A DNA stretch of 64,000 nt, taken from a virus. The stretch spans positions 1 through 64,000 of IMG/VR virus record IMGVR_UViG_3300044972_001012. One strand, given 5' to 3'. Made by a program: the position numbers and the translations under genes. Under the pieces are notes generated by a model that was given only the letters and a program-made list of their open reading frames with translations, was not told where the DNA came from and searched no databases. Shown here piece by piece: positions 24,915 to 31,500 of the stretch (within the stretch, counting starts at the first letter, position 1; each line of letters begins with the position of its first letter).

Positions 24915-25217
24915 TTATGCCGGCATAGCGTTTTGTGATGGGCGGTTGTCCTGAGTGATGAGAGGCAACACCACCTTCCACTTCAAAAGTTCTAGCATCA
25001 CCTTGGCTTCTTTGCCCGATATTATTTCCACCTTCAGTCCTCCATAGGATATTTCCTTTGTGCCTCGCTTGATCAAGATGCCGTGACTCTCTGCGATGTC
25101 TCTGAGCTTCAGTTCTGCCTCCACTTTGCGTGGAAATATCTCCCAAAAGCATGGCCCTGGGGAGGCAATGCCTCCTTCGATTCCTTCCAAGGGCGTGGTC
25201 AATAGTATGGTTTTCAT
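24915..25217 (-). CDS. Hypothetical protein
   Basis: A 100-residue protein (MKTILLTTPLEGIEGGIASP) with alternating beta and helix (KVEAELKLRDIAESHGILIK, GLKVEIISGKEAKVMLELL). The competing frame at 24871-25152 is Arg/Gly/His-rich and looks like a shadow. Overlaps the upstream gene by 4 nt. Confidence 0.5.
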   Translation of the reverse strand: MKTILLTTPLEGIEGGIASPGPCFWEIFPRKVEAELKLRDIAESHGILIKRGTKEISYGGLKVEIISGKEAKVMLELLKWKVVLPLITQDNRPSQNAMPA

Positions 25218-25732
25218 GCTTCGTATTTTGGGAAATCTACACTATGATTGGCGCAAAAGTTTTCTTGTTGCTGAGGTGTCACAGAAATAGTAACTGGATA
25301 CTGCATCAAGCCCCTCAAGGTGATGGCATCAAACTCTGTGAAGTGAAGGTTGTTTTCCCTTGCGTGTCTCTCAAGAAATTGCAGAGCGTGTACAATATGT
25401 GTCACTTGTGCCTTCGGTAATGTGATTTGTTCAGGGGTGTTTTGGTGATCAATATAGCCCCATATTGCCATGTCAATATTTTCAATCAACTCATCATAAT
25501 CGGGGCAAATGATACTCCAATTAACCCACTCTTCGTTAGCCAGGGCGAGCCTCTTCAGCACCCAATCTGTGAGGTCTTGATCGGGCTGAAGGTAGTCCTT
25601 CATTGGGCTATCTTTACCTAGGTCTTGCCAGAAGTTAACCCCTTTTAAGATGTTGTGTTCTGCCGTACTGAATAGAACGATGTTTCTGTCTGACTCTTGC
25701 ACCCTTACGATGCTGATGTTGTAATTTTCCAT
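25214..25732 (-). CDS. Hypothetical protein
   Basis: A 172-residue protein (MENYNISIVRVQESDRNIVL). Three regions: a beta N-terminus, an acidic middle (WSIICPDYDELIENIDMAIW) and a helical C-terminus (VTHIVHALQFLERHARENNL). The start has the shared leader AAACATCAAACAAAATG. No family recognised. Confidence 0.55.
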   Translation of the reverse strand: MENYNISIVRVQESDRNIVLFSTAEHNILKGVNFWQDLGKDSPMKDYLQPDQDLTDWVLKRLALANEEWVNWSIICPDYDELIENIDMAIWGYIDHQNTPEQITLPKAQVTHIVHALQFLERHARENNLHFTEFDAITLRGLMQYPVTISVTPQQQENFCANHSVDFPKYEA

Positions 25733-25744
25733 TTTGTTTGATGT

Positions 25745-25933
25745 TTAAAGTGACCAATTATTTTTTTGCTTTTCCGTGATATCCTGAGCATCCAACCAAT
25801 CGCAGAATGTTACCCGAATGTCTACCGGTTGTGCGTTCTGTCTTTTGCTCCTTCTGCCATCTTTGTACAGTAAAGGGTTAACTTCTTTTAACCACTGCCA
25901 AAAGGCTTTCCGCATTTCTTTTTGTGTTTCCAT
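25745..25933 (-). CDS. Small early protein
   Basis: A 62-residue basic protein (METQKEMRKAFWQWLKEVNP) with the pattern R.aFW......K.GRRSKRQNAQPVDIRVTFCDWLDA. Small phage proteins with a similar FW...R+K+QN..p.D+R..F pattern are common, but I know of no function. Shared A-rich leader before the ATG. Confidence 0.55.
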   Translation of the reverse strand: METQKEMRKAFWQWLKEVNPLLYKDGRRSKRQNAQPVDIRVTFCDWLDAQDITEKQKNNWSL

Positions 25934-26006
25934 TTTGTTTGATGTTTAATTTTTCGTGAAATAAGATGTTGATGATGTCTTTTAAAACTGAATTCGTACG
26001 AGCGGT

Positions 26007-26162
26007 TTAATTTAATGGTAAACGGCTTACAAGTTCTTTGACGGCAAACCCGACAAGGTAATGCCCGGTAAAACAGAAGGCTATCAATGTTGCCTGGTCT
26101 GCTTTCTTGATGTCTGCAAGGCTGATCAAGCCGGCATTATTGAGGATGTTTTTTGGCTTCAT
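26007..26162 (-). CDS. 51-aa hypothetical protein
   Basis: ATG 26162 overlaps the stop of the upstream gene. The protein (MKPKNILNNAGLISLADIKK) has a moderately hydrophobic middle (ATLIAFCFTGHYLVGFAVKE). It may be a small membrane-associated protein. Too short to classify. Confidence 0.45.
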   Translation of the reverse strand: MKPKNILNNAGLISLADIKKADQATLIAFCFTGHYLVGFAVKELVSRLPLN

Positions 26163-26437
26163 ATTTCTTCAAAGGTGATGGTTTCGTTGTTGTCTTCTTG
26201 ATACCACCAAAGGAGGTAATTTGCAAGGCTTACAGAGTCTGCCGGAATACCGTTTCCAATTGCCTCCTCTATAGGGTCTGCGAAGTGTTGCTCTGTCTGT
26301 TGAGGCAACCATGTGCGGAATTCTTCCGCTTCTGCCAAGGCTTCAGGATTCAAGCCTAAAAGCTCATACTTTTCTAGGTTTCTGAATACCTCTTTTACAG
26401 AGGCAATCAGAAGGCGGGTTTCTTTGGATGTTTTCAT
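26159..26437 (-). CDS. Hypothetical acidic helical protein
   Basis: From ATG 26437 it has 92 residues (MKTSKETRLLIASVKEVFRN). The frame extends to 26476, but that part overlaps a tiny upstream ORF and lacks a good leader. Mostly helical and acidic (NPEALAEAEEFRTWLPQQTE), ending YQEDNNETITFEEI. No family recognised. Confidence 0.5.
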   Translation of the reverse strand: MKTSKETRLLIASVKEVFRNLEKYELLGLNPEALAEAEEFRTWLPQQTEQHFADPIEEAIGNGIPADSVSLANYLLWWYQEDNNETITFEEI

Positions 26438-26441
26438 GTTT

Positions 26442-26522
26442 CTAAATTGCTTTAATGATGTAAGTGAAAAGGACAATTAAAAAGAGTTTTGCCAAAAGAA
26501 TGATTTGATCTTTCAAGGGCAT
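26442..26522 (-). CDS. Possible 26-aa membrane peptide
   Basis: ATG 26522 opens a 26-codon frame made almost entirely of a membrane helix (LILLAKLFLIVLFTY flanked by Lys), stopping 5 nt before the next gene. It fills an otherwise empty gap and has the make-up of phage micro-membrane proteins, but such short frames occur by chance. Confidence 0.25.
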   Translation of the reverse strand: MPLKDQIILLAKLFLIVLFTYIIKAI

Positions 26523-26576
26523 CTGCGGGAAATTTTCCATGTTGCTCATTTGTCTATATTTTTTGAAGGATGGAGA

Positions 26577-26831
26577 TTATTTTGAGATCAATACCACTGA
26601 TACAAATTTTGTGTGGTTTGGATGAGGCCATGCAAATTCGTGTTTTGCCATTTGATTGAATGTGATTCGAATCGTGTCACCTACTGAAAACATATTTTTA
26701 TGAATGATTTCAGCGTAATATTTTTCAGAAACTCCAACCGGTTGAACGATCACGGAGGGCGTTACAATTTCTTCCTTTGCACATGATGCCAAAATCGAAA
26801 TTGTGCTGATTGCTAGAATTAACTTTTTCAT
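26577..26831 (-). CDS. Small lipoprotein
   Basis: An 84-residue protein with a classical lipoprotein signal (MKKLILAISTISILASCAKE; lipobox LASC, lipidated Cys17), then a beta-rich mature part (DTIRITFNQMAKHEFAWPHP). It should be anchored in the host envelope. Phage-encoded lipoproteins often exclude superinfecting phages, which is a plausible but unproven role. Leader AATCAAGAAAATG. Confidence 0.6.
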   Translation of the reverse strand: MKKLILAISTISILASCAKEEIVTPSVIVQPVGVSEKYYAEIIHKNMFSVGDTIRITFNQMAKHEFAWPHPNHTKFVSVVLISK

Positions 26832-26855
26832 TTTCTTGATTGGTTTAAATTAGTT

Positions 26856-26906
26856 CCCGCAAGTGCTTTCGATGCATACAGTCTACTTTCGTTACCGCCT
26901 TGCGGG
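26856..26906 (-). terminator. Inverted repeat after the first leftward gene
   Basis: CCCGCAAG (26856-26863) and CTTGCGGG (26899-26906) form an 8-bp perfect stem with a 35-nt loop, 8 nt past the stop of the 240-aa gene. No U-tract follows, so it may be an RNA-stabilising structure or attenuator rather than a terminator. Confidence 0.35.
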
Positions 26907-26914
26907 CTTGTTTG

Positions 26915-27637
26915 TTAGTGCTGTAATATCCAAACAGACTTTTGTCCTTTGCCTTGCAATCCTGAGCAAAGCCCGCACTTTGAGCATGTTGACTTAAAGC
27001 CGGCCTCTTCTGATGCGGGACAATTTACAAGCCCTGGAATACCTTGCTTTGTGGCAACAAATGACCTCCAACCTTGCTTTTTAGCAAATTCCGCTTGTGA
27101 TTCATTATGTACAGATGCCATCAAAAAGGCTGAATATTCGGGCTTGCGAAGCCATTGGTGAGTATAGCCTGTCCAATTTTTGGCTTGCAAAGTAATGGAA
27201 GACATCAATTCCAATGGAATTAAGGAAGGTTCGCCATATGTGCCAAATCTGACATAAAGCCCATTGCAAGCGGAAACTATTTGCTGAATGATTTCTGAAT
27301 TCAATTCGGGGATTTCATCCCATGTTGCGCTTAATCTGACAGAACGCAAAGAGGACAAAAAGCCTGAATACTGCATCATTTTATGAGTATAGCAAGCCGA
27401 TAACTTTGCGCCATTAGAAACGGCAAAAGGACAATCGAAACAGACAGAACCATCTAAGGCAAAAAACGCTTGCATGGTTATTTTTTCGCCCGAATTGGCT
27501 AGGTCAAATTGTTCCTTGCTGAAATGATATGTTTGAACAATCTTTTCGTTTTTGCTAGCAATTTTTTCATTACTAGTGCTGTCAATACGGAAAAGATGCA
27601 ATACATTTCCACTTTTGTAAATAATGCGCTTTTTCAT
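26915..27637 (-). CDS. Cys-rich phage protein (DUF7227-like)
   Basis: A 240-residue protein that is first in the leftward block. Conserved-looking marks appear in order: CFDCPF and CYTHK around residues 68-86, RFGTYGEPSLIP near 130, WTGYTHQW near 155, MASV near 172, and a C-terminal cluster NCPASEEAGFKSTCSKCGLC. The same order occurs in a family I recall from many phages and plasmids, annotated DUF7227. The Cys clusters suggest bound zinc or an iron-sulfur centre. Function is not known to me. Confidence 0.6.
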   Translation of the reverse strand: MKKRIIYKSGNVLHLFRIDSTSNEKIASKNEKIVQTYHFSKEQFDLANSGEKITMQAFFALDGSVCFDCPFAVSNGAKLSACYTHKMMQYSGFLSSLRSVRLSATWDEIPELNSEIIQQIVSACNGLYVRFGTYGEPSLIPLELMSSITLQAKNWTGYTHQWLRKPEYSAFLMASVHNESQAEFAKKQGWRSFVATKQGIPGLVNCPASEEAGFKSTCSKCGLCSGLQGKGQKSVWILQH

Positions 27638-27952
27638 TTTGTTGTTTGGTTTGTTGTAACTGATGCAATGATAAAAGGTATTAATTTCATGGAAAGCGTT
27701 TTTTAGACAGATGGCAGAAATACCGGTATGAATGGAATTATTTAAACGATGAATGGAAAAGGAAAAGGTGGAAAAAGCTTCGTGCGTATGTGCGTATATG
27801 AGAAACCTTGCATCCAGGGTGAATGATAAGCGGAAAAAATCGGGATGGGAAAACCTCTTATAACTTGACTCCGTTACGCAAGTGTTTCAGGTTTCAGGTT
27901 TGCCTTTTGAATGTTAACCATCCAACACAAACAACACAAAGGATAAGCGTAA

Positions 27953-28034
27953 AAGGTTTCTGCTTTGCGCCTTTCTTAGAAAGGTTTCTGTTTAGTGGTT
28001 AACCTTGAAGGGATCAATCCTTTTAAGGTTTCTG
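27953..28034 (+). repeat. Three copies of AAGGTTTCTG
   Basis: The 10-mer AAGGTTTCTG starts at 27953, 27981 and 28025, each followed by a T/C then TT. Spacing is 28 and 44 nt. Such direct repeats could be regulator or initiator binding sites. Confidence 0.6.
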
Positions 28035-28193
28035 TTTGCCGTTTCCGTTTTTCGGTTTGTGTTGGTAGGTATGGCACTTATAAGGCAATGCATCAACAGA
28101 ACCACGAAACAGAGCCACGGGTTCAAATGGTTTCGGTTTCGGGATGATCGTGATACCGGGGCCTGGGTAGGGGGTAGTCCTCATTTCGTTCAT
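28023..28193 (-). CDS. Possible 56-aa Pro-rich protein
   Basis: ATG 28193 opens MNEMRTTPYPGPGITIIPKP, continuing with FEPVALFRGSVDALPYKC and a Lys-rich end. It is read from within the control region, and its start codon lies in one of two tandem repeat copies. The composition is not that of a random frame, but there is no promoter box and it overlaps the repeat array. It may be a genuine first leftward gene or a chance ORF. Confidence 0.3.
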   Translation of the reverse strand: MNEMRTTPYPGPGITIIPKPKPFEPVALFRGSVDALPYKCHTYQHKPKNGNGKQKP

Positions 28194-28234
28194 TCGTATT
28201 GACAATTCCTCATTTCGTTCATTCGTGTTAACAA
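28178..28234. repeat. 29-bp tandem duplication
   Basis: TCCTCATTTCGTTCATTCGT occurs at 28178 and again at 28207, each followed by rTTrACAA, so 26 of 28 bases match. On the minus strand each copy contains ATGAACGAAATGAGGA, a potential start. Two adjacent copies suggest slippage duplication or a paired binding site. Confidence 0.75.
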
Positions 28235-28598
28235 CATCCCTCCCTCCTCTTCATCTTGTCAGCATTCCGTTGGGGCGGGGATGTTGTAGATGTTCTTTGG
28301 AACAGAATACTTAGGGGGGGGGTGTGTTTAACGATATTTCCGTTTAAAGTGTGTCAATTGGGACGGGGGGGTGTTAAAATGGAAACACCAAAAAAGGGGG
28401 CTGAAAAAGAGGGACTAAAAACGGCCATCAAAACAGCGTATTGTATTATTGTATATATATGGGAGCATTTGGTGTGTTTGTTTTTGTGTTGTAAGTGTGT
28501 GTGTTTTAGTGTTGTGTGAGTGTTTATGTTGTAATTCTTATGTAAAGTATTTTATACATTTATATGTGTGAGAGTGCTTAGTAATGTAAATTCTTTTT

Positions 28599-28606
28599 TA
28601 CATTTG
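28599..28606 (+). promoter_or_regulatory. Promoter box before the RepL-like gene
   Basis: TACATTTG fits TAnnTTTG and ends 4 nt before the ATG at 28611. With transcription starting a few bases after the box, the mRNA would be leaderless. Confidence 0.6.
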
Positions 28607-28610
28607 CTTT

Positions 28611-29066
28611 ATGAAGCGGAAGGGGAAGAAAGATGTGTTTGGGGGCAGTCCATTTTTGTCCAAGATGGAGTATAGGTATGTTGAGATGGGGGAGGGGGTG
28701 TTTTATGAGCGTGTTTCCAATGTTCGTGTGTTTCTGGATTCCTTTTTGAATGAGGTTCGTGATGGGATGCCTTTGCGGAGCAAGGAGATGTTTATATGGC
28801 TTTTGGGGAGGGTGCGTAGTGGGGATGATTTGGTGGTGATAAACAGAAGGAAGTACATGGAGAAGATGGGCATAAAGAGTTTGCCCACAGTGAATGTTGC
28901 TATTAATGGGCTTTTGTGGGCAGATGTCCTTGGGAAGTCAAATGTGAGGGGTGTGTATTTCATTAATCCTGTCCATTTATTTCGTGGGAGCAGGGTGAGG
29001 AAGTGGCCTAAGCAGAGTGCTAAATGGGAGAGCGTAAACAATTCAAATAATGACAGACATATTTAA
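28611..29066 (+). CDS. RepL-like winged-helix replication initiator
   Basis: A 151-residue protein. The central helical part (MPLRSKEMFIWLLGRVRSGD) leads into a winged-helix pattern (INRRKYMEKMGIKSLPTVNV, then AINGLLWADVLGKSNVRGVYFINP) and a basic tail (FRGSRVRKW). The gvYfINPv..F+G signature is the one seen in RepL-type plasmid initiators. It is the first rightward gene and adjoins a repeat-bearing non-coding region, so binding there to start or regulate replication is a sensible inference. Confidence 0.55.
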   Translation: MKRKGKKDVFGGSPFLSKMEYRYVEMGEGVFYERVSNVRVFLDSFLNEVRDGMPLRSKEMFIWLLGRVRSGDDLVVINRRKYMEKMGIKSLPTVNVAINGLLWADVLGKSNVRGVYFINPVHLFRGSRVRKWPKQSAKWESVNNSNNDRHI

Positions 29067-29295
29067 AGTGAGTGTAATTAGTGGCTGGGTGTTTTGCCGT
29101 GGGTTTGTGGCAACGACAACAAGCGAAGTGAGGTTTAAGATCAATGATGTTATGGCATATTCCAATGCTGGGAACGGAAGGACGCTTTTGCTGTTGAAAG
29201 GAGCTTGCCAGGAATTGTATGTTAACATTCCCATTGAGCAGTTTGATGAATTGATGGGAGTTTCCGTCAATATTGACAATAAGGAGGGGGTGTGA
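29050..29295 (+). CDS. Small beta-rich hypothetical protein
   Basis: An 81-residue protein starting within the end of the RepL-like gene (17-nt overlap). Beta-strand rich (FKVSVISGWVFCRGFVATTT, RTLLLLKGACQELYVNIPIE). Its outline recalls short FlbD-like or translation-associated beta proteins in phages, but the likeness is weak. No function assigned. Confidence 0.5.
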   Translation: MTDIFKVSVISGWVFCRGFVATTTSEVRFKINDVMAYSNAGNGRTLLLLKGACQELYVNIPIEQFDELMGVSVNIDNKEGV

Positions 29296-29308
29296 TGGAA
29301 TAAAACAA

Positions 29309-29397
29309 CACAGGTTGGTGTAAGTGCGAATGAATAGCACCAAGGGGAACAGCCGGGATATAGCCTGGAGATGGGGGTTCGAGTCCCCCACCTGTGA
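29309..29397 (+). tRNA. tRNA-like gene, anticodon not assignable
   Basis: CACAGGT (29309-29315) and ACCTGTG (29390-29396) form a perfect 7-bp acceptor stem. GGGGG/CCCCC with loop TTCGAGT is a canonical T-arm. At 89 nt it has class II length, and CCGGG/CCTGG could be a variable arm. However, the D-loop (between GTGT and GCAC) is about 15 nt without the usual GG, and no 7-nt anticodon loop with U33 can be drawn. It is either degenerate, interrupted or a tRNA mimic. CCA is not encoded. Confidence 0.4.
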
Positions 29398-29412
29398 CTA
29401 AACAAAAAAAAC

Positions 29413-29658
29413 ATGAATAGCGACATAACAAAATGTGATGGTGAGGGGTGTCCCGCTAAGGATCATTGTGTGAGATATTTAACGCCTGCTGACGAAAACC
29501 TCCAGGCTTATTTCTTCAAGCCTCCCGGCAAGAGGGGCGAGGAAGGCAAATGGGAATGCGAGATGTTCTGGGGACAGACAAATGAAAATGTAATGAAACA
29601 ATTAAACGACATATTGAACAATGATTTACCAATGGAACGAGCAAACACACGCCTTTAG
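29413..29658 (+). CDS. Small Cys-rich (zinc-binding-like) protein
   Basis: An 81-residue protein with CDGEGCPAKDHCVRYLTPAD and a later Cys in KWECEMFW. The pattern CxxxxCxxxxxCxRx...P...QxY and a final C recurs in a second gene at 31246, so the two are paralogues. Such small proteins are common in Bacteroidota phages. Zinc binding is inferred from the Cys spacing. Confidence 0.6.
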   Translation: MNSDITKCDGEGCPAKDHCVRYLTPADENLQAYFFKPPGKRGEEGKWECEMFWGQTNENVMKQLNDILNNDLPMERANTRL

Positions 29659-29953
29659 TAAGAAATACGGGGCGTTGTACGAGATACAGAGGGATACGGG
29701 ATTTCTTATGGATGATGTCCTGAAGGCTATGAAGGACAAGCGTCCTATTGGTGGGTTCTATTACACAAGAACGCCTATGATAGACATTGACGCTCCACAG
29801 AGAGGTGCAAAACAAAAGATGGATATAAAGACTACTCTTATGATGACACAGGAAATGGCTGATGAATTTATTTCCATTGTTGGGCAACGGAATAAGCAGG
29901 ACATTATTCGTGGGCTAATTGGAGACTGGATTAAGAAAGAGAAGAAGAAATAG
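29621..29953 (+). CDS. Possible ribbon-helix-helix regulator
   Basis: A 110-residue protein overlapping the previous gene by 38 nt. The C-terminal 45 residues (MDIKTTLMMTQEMADEFISI, then KQDIIRGLIGDWIKKEKKK) have the strand-helix-helix layout of ribbon-helix-helix DNA-binding proteins. The N-terminal part (YGALYEIQRDTGFLMDDVLK) is unassigned. A transcription regulator is possible. Confidence 0.5.
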   Translation: MIYQWNEQTHAFSKKYGALYEIQRDTGFLMDDVLKAMKDKRPIGGFYYTRTPMIDIDAPQRGAKQKMDIKTTLMMTQEMADEFISIVGQRNKQDIIRGLIGDWIKKEKKK

Positions 29954-29957
29954 CCGT

Positions 29958-29965
29958 TATATTTG
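29958..29965 (+). promoter_or_regulatory. Promoter box with leaderless start
   Basis: TATATTTG matches the -7 consensus, ending 4 nt before ATG 29970, the same spacing as at 28611, 32560, 34634 and 62602. Confidence 0.55.
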
Positions 29966-29969
29966 TTAA

Positions 29970-30209
29970 ATGAAATGGCTCTTGATTGCTCTTCTATTTG
30001 TTTCCTGCAAGAAGGACGAGTGCCAAACTTGCACACAAATGTTGTCCGAGGACTACTATCCCGCAAGGGATGGCTTTCCAAAGACAACATCTAGCAGCTA
30101 TTATTCCTGTGGCCCAAACAATTCTTGGATGGGCAACCAAGTAAGCGTACAGAGATTCATTTTAAAGGACACGCTTGTGACAAAGGTGCTGTCTGTGGAT
30201 TGCCAATAA
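29970..30209 (+). CDS. Small lipoprotein with Cys residues
   Basis: A 79-residue protein with a short lipoprotein signal (MKWLLIALLFVSCKKDECQT; lipobox FVSC, Cys13) and further Cys in the mature part (CQTCTQ, SYYSCGPN, DCQ), probably forming disulfides in the periplasm. It is expressed from its own promoter box. A superinfection-exclusion lipoprotein would fit, without direct evidence. Confidence 0.55.
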   Translation: MKWLLIALLFVSCKKDECQTCTQMLSEDYYPARDGFPKTTSSSYYSCGPNNSWMGNQVSVQRFILKDTLVTKVLSVDCQ

Positions 30210-30310
30210 CGCTTATGTTTTGTAGTAAAATTGTAAGGTTTAATCTGACAATAATGATACGAAACATAGTTACTTATAATAAGCATTAGAGGCTTTGATT
30301 GTAAATAAAT

Positions 30311-30389
30311 GGTGGGGTAATGCGTAATGTGGAAATGGCATCACATCCTAAAGGTGGCATCGTTACGGGTTCGATTCCCGTCCTCACCC
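30311..30389 (+). tRNA. tRNA-like gene, anticodon uncertain
   Basis: GGTGGGG (30311-30317) pairs with CCTCACC (30382-30388) with one G-U. ACGGG/CCCGT with loop TTCGATT is a canonical T-arm. The D-stem ATGC/GCAT encloses a 14-nt loop with the GG pair, longer than normal. The anticodon region (around 30341-30357) gives only a weak stem CAC/GTG around ATCCTAAAG. CCT has U33 but no stem, and CTA has a partial stem but C33. So it is tRNA-derived but not confidently decodable. Confidence 0.5.
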
Positions 30390-30402
30390 CAAATAAAAAA
30401 TT

Positions 30403-30945
30403 ATGCCTAAACACGCCCCTCTTCCGTTTCACTTCTATGTGAATGTCCACAATTCGTTCCTCGGCCCCGATATGCCAGAGGGCGTTACAAAGGCTATTTG
30501 GCACGGAATATATTGCCGGGAGTATCAAACACTCTCCTGCCATGTATTCCTTGAATCTGGGGCGCATTGGAGTGGATTGCCTTTGCACAGTTTGTCGGCA
30601 AATGATAACTTTTGCCGTGAAAGTGAGCAGTTAATGCCTTGGTCAGGGATGGGAGAAGAAATAGAATCTGTATATATGCCTTTTCTTGAAGGGCTTGAGG
30701 CAAAAATTATAAAGCCTTTTGAGGGAACAGGAAGGCACACAGGAATTATAATTGATTGGAAGGATGGTTATAGCCGCTATCCGGCAGAGCATAAGCCTCT
30801 CAATCTTATTCAAACGGAATCTGGTCAATTTGCACTTTTGCCTAATAATTATGTTATTTACAAAGAGAAGCACTTTGTTAATGAATTGGCAAAGGATAAT
30901 CTTAAGCATTACAAAAGAGGAGAAGAAATTTATTGGGAAAAATGA
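30403..30945 (+). CDS. Hypothetical protein with conserved-looking His/Trp motifs
   Basis: A 180-residue protein with the blocks LSCHVFLESGAHWSGLPLHS, MPWSGMG, GTGRHTGIIIDWKDGYSRYP, EHKPLNLI, GQFALLPNNYVIY and a C-terminal YKRGEEIYWE. The density of His, Trp, Gly and Pro suggests an enzyme or metal-binding protein, and from memory similar blocks occur in uncharacterised phage and plasmid proteins. Starts 13 nt after the tRNA-like gene. Function unknown. Confidence 0.6.
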   Translation: MPKHAPLPFHFYVNVHNSFLGPDMPEGVTKAIWHGIYCREYQTLSCHVFLESGAHWSGLPLHSLSANDNFCRESEQLMPWSGMGEEIESVYMPFLEGLEAKIIKPFEGTGRHTGIIIDWKDGYSRYPAEHKPLNLIQTESGQFALLPNNYVIYKEKHFVNELAKDNLKHYKRGEEIYWEK

Positions 30946-31244
30946 AAAAGACGCTATCATTTGACATGGATGCCGTAATGGGGCTTAATAGGGAGCAACT
31001 TGAGGGATTTCTTCGTGTAAACGAGCAAGAAATAATAGAATTGCTTGATGAGAACACAATTCTTCATAGAAAAGTAAAGGATTTGGAAAAGGACATTCAT
31101 ATTTACAAGGAGCATATTAAAGCCATAGAATCAATAAAAGTGGATGCTAAGGCTTCTAAGTCCGTCTGGAAGACAATTGCTATATCAATTGGTGCTTTTT
31201 TTGCGTTATTTTTGGCTATTTTTAAGGGAGAAAACAACAAATAA
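30942..31244 (+). CDS. Coiled-coil membrane-anchored small protein
   Basis: A 100-residue protein from ATG 30942 (ATGA overlap). A long charged coiled coil (LLDENTILHRKVKDLEKDIH) is followed by a C-terminal membrane segment (TIAISIGAFFALFLAIF). Tail-anchored topology. Unknown role. Confidence 0.55.
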   Translation: MKKTLSFDMDAVMGLNREQLEGFLRVNEQEIIELLDENTILHRKVKDLEKDIHIYKEHIKAIESIKVDAKASKSVWKTIAISIGAFFALFLAIFKGENNK

Positions 31245-31245
31245 T

Positions 31246-31431
31246 ATGCCTGATTTTGCAATGTGTGAAAACAAAGAGTGTAGCCTAGCTGACGGATGTT
31301 ATAGGTTTAATGCTCCCCCTGATAGGCTTTCACAAGTGTATAAGGACTTTCAGCAAGATGATGAGGGGAATTGCGAGCATTATATGGATATATACGAAGA
31401 TGGAGGTTTTGATTTACAAAGAGATGAATAA
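31246..31431 (+). CDS. Small Cys-rich protein, paralogue of the 29413 gene
   Basis: A 61-residue acidic protein from ATG 31246, one base after the previous stop. MCENKECSLADGCYRFNAPP then SQVYKDFQQDDEGNCEHY reproduce the Cys pattern of the protein at 29413-29658. The open frame reaching back to 31144 is a shadow. Ends a transcript before the terminator at 31471. Confidence 0.6.
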   Translation: MPDFAMCENKECSLADGCYRFNAPPDRLSQVYKDFQQDDEGNCEHYMDIYEDGGFDLQRDE

Positions 31432-31470
31432 AATATTGTTTAATGTGTTTTTTGTTTTGCTATGAAATAA

Positions 31471-31497
31471 GGGGGCTTTTAGTTCCCTTTTTTCTTT
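31471..31497 (+). terminator. Intrinsic terminator
   Basis: GGGGGC pairs with GTTCCC (two G-U) around TTTTA, followed by TTTTTTCTTTT. It ends the rightward early transcript. A promoter box starts 4 nt later. Confidence 0.75.
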
Positions 31498-31500
31498 TAG

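Larger units (their letters stand above)
27638..28598. other. Divergent control region, candidate replication origin
   Basis: Nearly 1 kb with at most one small gene separates the leftward and rightward gene blocks. It contains tandem GTTTCAGG units (27884-27902), three AAGGTTTCTG repeats, a 29-bp tandem duplication (28178-28234), G-runs of nine (28314-28322) and seven (28365-28371), and a T/G-rich, C-poor stretch from about 28260 to 28598. A RepL-like gene follows immediately. A weak leftward -7 box (TACCTTTT near 27680) may serve the 240-aa gene. Origin function is inferred. Confidence 0.45.

Noticed and set aside
24871-25152. 93-codon minus frame (MLLGDISTQSGGRTEAQRHR)
   Set aside because: Arg/His/Gly-rich and overlaps the better 24915-25217 frame.
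28256-28519. Rightward frame in the G/T-rich control region (with an inner ATG at 28380)
   Set aside because: Starts at TTG, and its Cys/Phe/Val-rich tail follows from GT bias. The inner METPKK... frame is possible but unsupported.
30338-30360. Suppressor tRNA anticodon CTA
   Set aside because: Would need C33 instead of the near-universal U33 and a mismatched stem; not supportable.
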